Assembly: GCA_012515085.1 (NCBI GenBank)
Contig: JAAYZB010000041.1
Span: forward strand, 1 to 17,016
Direction of reading: 5' to 3'
DNA: 17,016 bases
Source: Acholeplasmataceae bacterium
GTDB taxonomy: Bacteria; Bacillota_I; Bacilli_A; Izemoplasmatales; Hujiaoplasmataceae
The position numbers and the translations under genes are program-made. The notes under the pieces are model-generated. The model did no database searches. It had not been told where the DNA came from and saw only the letters and a program-made list of their open reading frames with translations. This document shows, piece after piece, positions 15,471-17,016 of this stretch. Each line of letters begins with the position of its first letter. Position 1 is the stretch's first letter.

Positions 15471-15487
15471 TTTTAGGAGGAATAATC

Positions 15488-17016
15488 ATGATCAATATCC
15501 GTTTTCCCGATGGGTCAGAAAGACAGTTTGCGAAAGGAGTGAATGGGCACGAAATTGCAGAAGCGATTTCGTCATCGCTCAAAAAGCGAAGCATCGTCAT
15601 GCGGGTCAATGACGATCTTTTCGACCTCAACCGGCCAATCAATGAATCCGCAACGATTGCCTTTATCACCACGGAGGACCCCGAAGCTTTGTCCGTGTTG
15701 CGACATTCTGCAGCCCATTTATTGGCAGAAGCGATCAAAAGTCTGTATCCTCAAGCGTGTTTTGGTGTAGGTCCAGCTATAGAAGAAGGATTTTATTATG
15801 ATATCGATCTTGGGGATGTGGTGCTGACAGAGGCCGATCTTTCTTCGATTGAGAAAGTGATGGGGAAACTGTCGGCAGATAATCAGGAGATCAAACGCCG
15901 AGTTGTCAGCAAACAAGAAGCCATCGCTGTTTTTTCTCAGGACCCCTACAAGCTAGAGCTTATTCATGAACTACCTGAAGGCGAAGAAATTTCGCTATAT
16001 TCTCAGGCGCATTTCACCGATTTATGCCGGGGACCACACGTGCCTGGTACCAAATGGCTAAAGCACGTGAAACTGTTGTCGCTCGCCGGTGCGTATTGGC
16101 GGGGCGATTCAAACAACAAACAGCTAACGCGAATATACGGGACGGCCTTTTTCACTGAAGCAGACCTTAAGAATCATCTGGAACAATTAGAGGAGCGCAA
16201 AAAGCGTGATCACAGAAAGCTAGGGCGAGAACTCGATTTATTCATGTTGAGCGAATACGGTCCCGGCTTTCCCTTCTGGCTGCCCAACGGGATGATTTTG
16301 AGACGTGAATTGGAAAATTTCTGGATTCAGGTTCATCTCAAAGAAGGCTATAAACTGATCCAGACTCCCATCATGCTGAACAAAGATCTCTGGGTGGTGT
16401 CTGGCCATTGGGAGAACTACCGCGAAAACATGTACACATCGAAAATCGATGATGATGAATACGCCATCAAGCCAATGAATTGCCCTGGTTGTATGCTTGT
16501 TTATAAGCACGAAATGCATTCCTATAAGGATTTTCCGCTCAAAATAGGAGAGCTCGGGTTGGTTCATCGCCACGAAGCCAGTGGAGCATTGGCTGGATTG
16601 TTCCGGGTTCGTAACTTTACTCAAGACGACGCGCATATTTTCATGACAGAAGCGCAAATTGTAAAAGAAGTCGGCGAATTGGTTCGCTTGTTCGAATATG
16701 TATATCAAGTCTTCAAACTGGATTATACAATCGAATTGTCCACCAGACCGGAAAAAAAATATATTGGAGACATCGCGACTTGGGATCGTGCAGAAAAAGC
16801 GCTCGCAGATGCACTGGACGCTATCCAGAAGCCTTATAAGATCAATCCGGGAGATGGCGCTTTCTATGGACCCAAACTGGATTTCAAGCTTCGCGATTCG
16901 ATGAATCGGATTTGGCAATGTGGCACGATTCAATTGGATATGAATTTGCCTGAACGTTTCGATCTCACTTACATTGATCAAAACGGTGAGAAAAAACGAC
17001 CAGTCATGCTCCATCG
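15488..17016 (+). CDS. thrS: Threonyl-tRNA synthetase (3' end outside the window)
   Basis: Class II aminoacyl-tRNA synthetase for threonine; 509 full codons are visible with an open frame and no stop before the window edge. Domains in order: N-terminal TGS domain (1-60), then the editing domain with H73-x3-H77 (HSAAHLLAEA) and CRGPH (C180, H184), which hydrolyses Ser-tRNA-Thr. The catalytic core follows, with zinc ligands C332 (MNCPGCM) and H383 (DDAHIF), motif 2 around HRHEASGALAGLFRVRNF, and the beginning of motif 3 (MLHR) at the edge. About 130 residues, mainly the anticodon-binding domain and the third zinc ligand, are missing. AGGAGG lies 7 bases before the ATG. The T-box leader with an ACC specifier agrees with the product. 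Confidence 0.97.
   Translation, partial: MINIRFPDGSERQFAKGVNGHEIAEAISSSLKKRSIVMRVNDDLFDLNRPINESATIAFITTEDPEALSVLRHSAAHLLAEAIKSLYPQACFGVGPAIEEGFYYDIDLGDVVLTEADLSSIEKVMGKLSADNQEIKRRVVSKQEAIAVFSQDPYKLELIHELPEGEEISLYSQAHFTDLCRGPHVPGTKWLKHVKLLSLAGAYWRGDSNNKQLTRIYGTAFFTEADLKNHLEQLEERKKRDHRKLGRELDLFMLSEYGPGFPFWLPNGMILRRELENFWIQVHLKEGYKLIQTPIMLNKDLWVVSGHWENYRENMYTSKIDDDEYAIKPMNCPGCMLVYKHEMHSYKDFPLKIGELGLVHRHEASGALAGLFRVRNFTQDDAHIFMTEAQIVKEVGELVRLFEYVYQVFKLDYTIELSTRPEKKYIGDIATWDRAEKALADALDAIQKPYKINPGDGAFYGPKLDFKLRDSMNRIWQCGTIQLDMNLPERFDLTYIDQNGEKKRPVMLH

Noticed and set aside
15391..15738. 115-codon open frame on the - strand across the T-box and thrS start.
   Set aside because: It overlaps a conserved regulatory RNA and the thrS TGS domain on the other strand; no independent support.
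16238..17014. Long open frame on the - strand (258 codons) at the window end.
   Set aside because: It lies entirely antisense to thrS, whose reading has clear catalytic motifs throughout; the antisense translation shows no known domain and no ribosome binding site.
1..17016. Mycoplasma-type code with TGA read as tryptophan.
   Set aside because: TGA ends several clearly complete genes here (trmB, M42 peptidase, coaX, coaE) and tryptophans are written TGG.
1..17016. CRISPR arrays, tRNA or rRNA genes, prophage or toxin-antitoxin modules.
   Set aside because: No regularly spaced repeats, no cloverleaf or rRNA-like segment and no such gene set was seen; apart from the IS relic the window is housekeeping DNA.

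Overview
The window is chromosomal DNA of a low-to-moderate GC Gram-positive bacterium (Bacillota/Firmicutes or a Mollicutes-related lineage such as Acholeplasma/Izemoplasma relatives or Erysipelotrichia). This rests on the Firmicutes primosome genes dnaB and dnaI, a T-box leader in front of thrS, strong AGGAGG-type ribosome binding sites, the gene order polA-mutM-coaE-(gene)-dnaB-dnaI-thrS known from Bacillus-like genomes, and use of TGA as a stop, which argues against the mycoplasma code. I cannot name the species.

Layout. (1) 16-1257: tyrS, + strand. (2) 1258-1651: a gene-free stretch between convergent genes. It holds a short insertion-sequence relic of about 353 bp, bounded by 14-bp perfect inverted repeats and carrying a frameshifted IS3-type OrfA fragment. 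One end forms part of the terminator of the next gene. (3) 1652-3814: a CPC-type heavy-metal P1B ATPase on the - strand, with a strong promoter whose -10 box lies inside a near-perfect PerR-like palindrome. (4) 3996-8571: a + strand run of pepV, trmB, an M42 aminopeptidase, an ECF transporter S component (probably pantothenate) and coaX, closed by a hairpin terminator. (5) 8638-15224: polA, mutM, coaE, an unrecognised 121-residue gene, dnaB and dnaI, tightly spaced or overlapping. (6) 15221-17016: a consensus promoter on the dnaI stop codon, a T-box leader with a threonine (ACC) specifier, and thrS, which runs off the window.

Together the genes cover tRNA charging (tyrS, thrS) and modification (trmB), DNA repair and replication initiation (polA, mutM, dnaB, dnaI), peptide breakdown (pepV, M42 peptidase) and coenzyme A supply (S component, coaX, coaE). 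Most of this is ordinary housekeeping DNA and I see no new multi-gene defence or biosynthetic system. The parts most worth a second look are the PerR-like operator on the metal ATPase promoter, the miniature IS3-like relic with its boundary-spanning terminator, and the unrecognised gene between coaE and dnaB.
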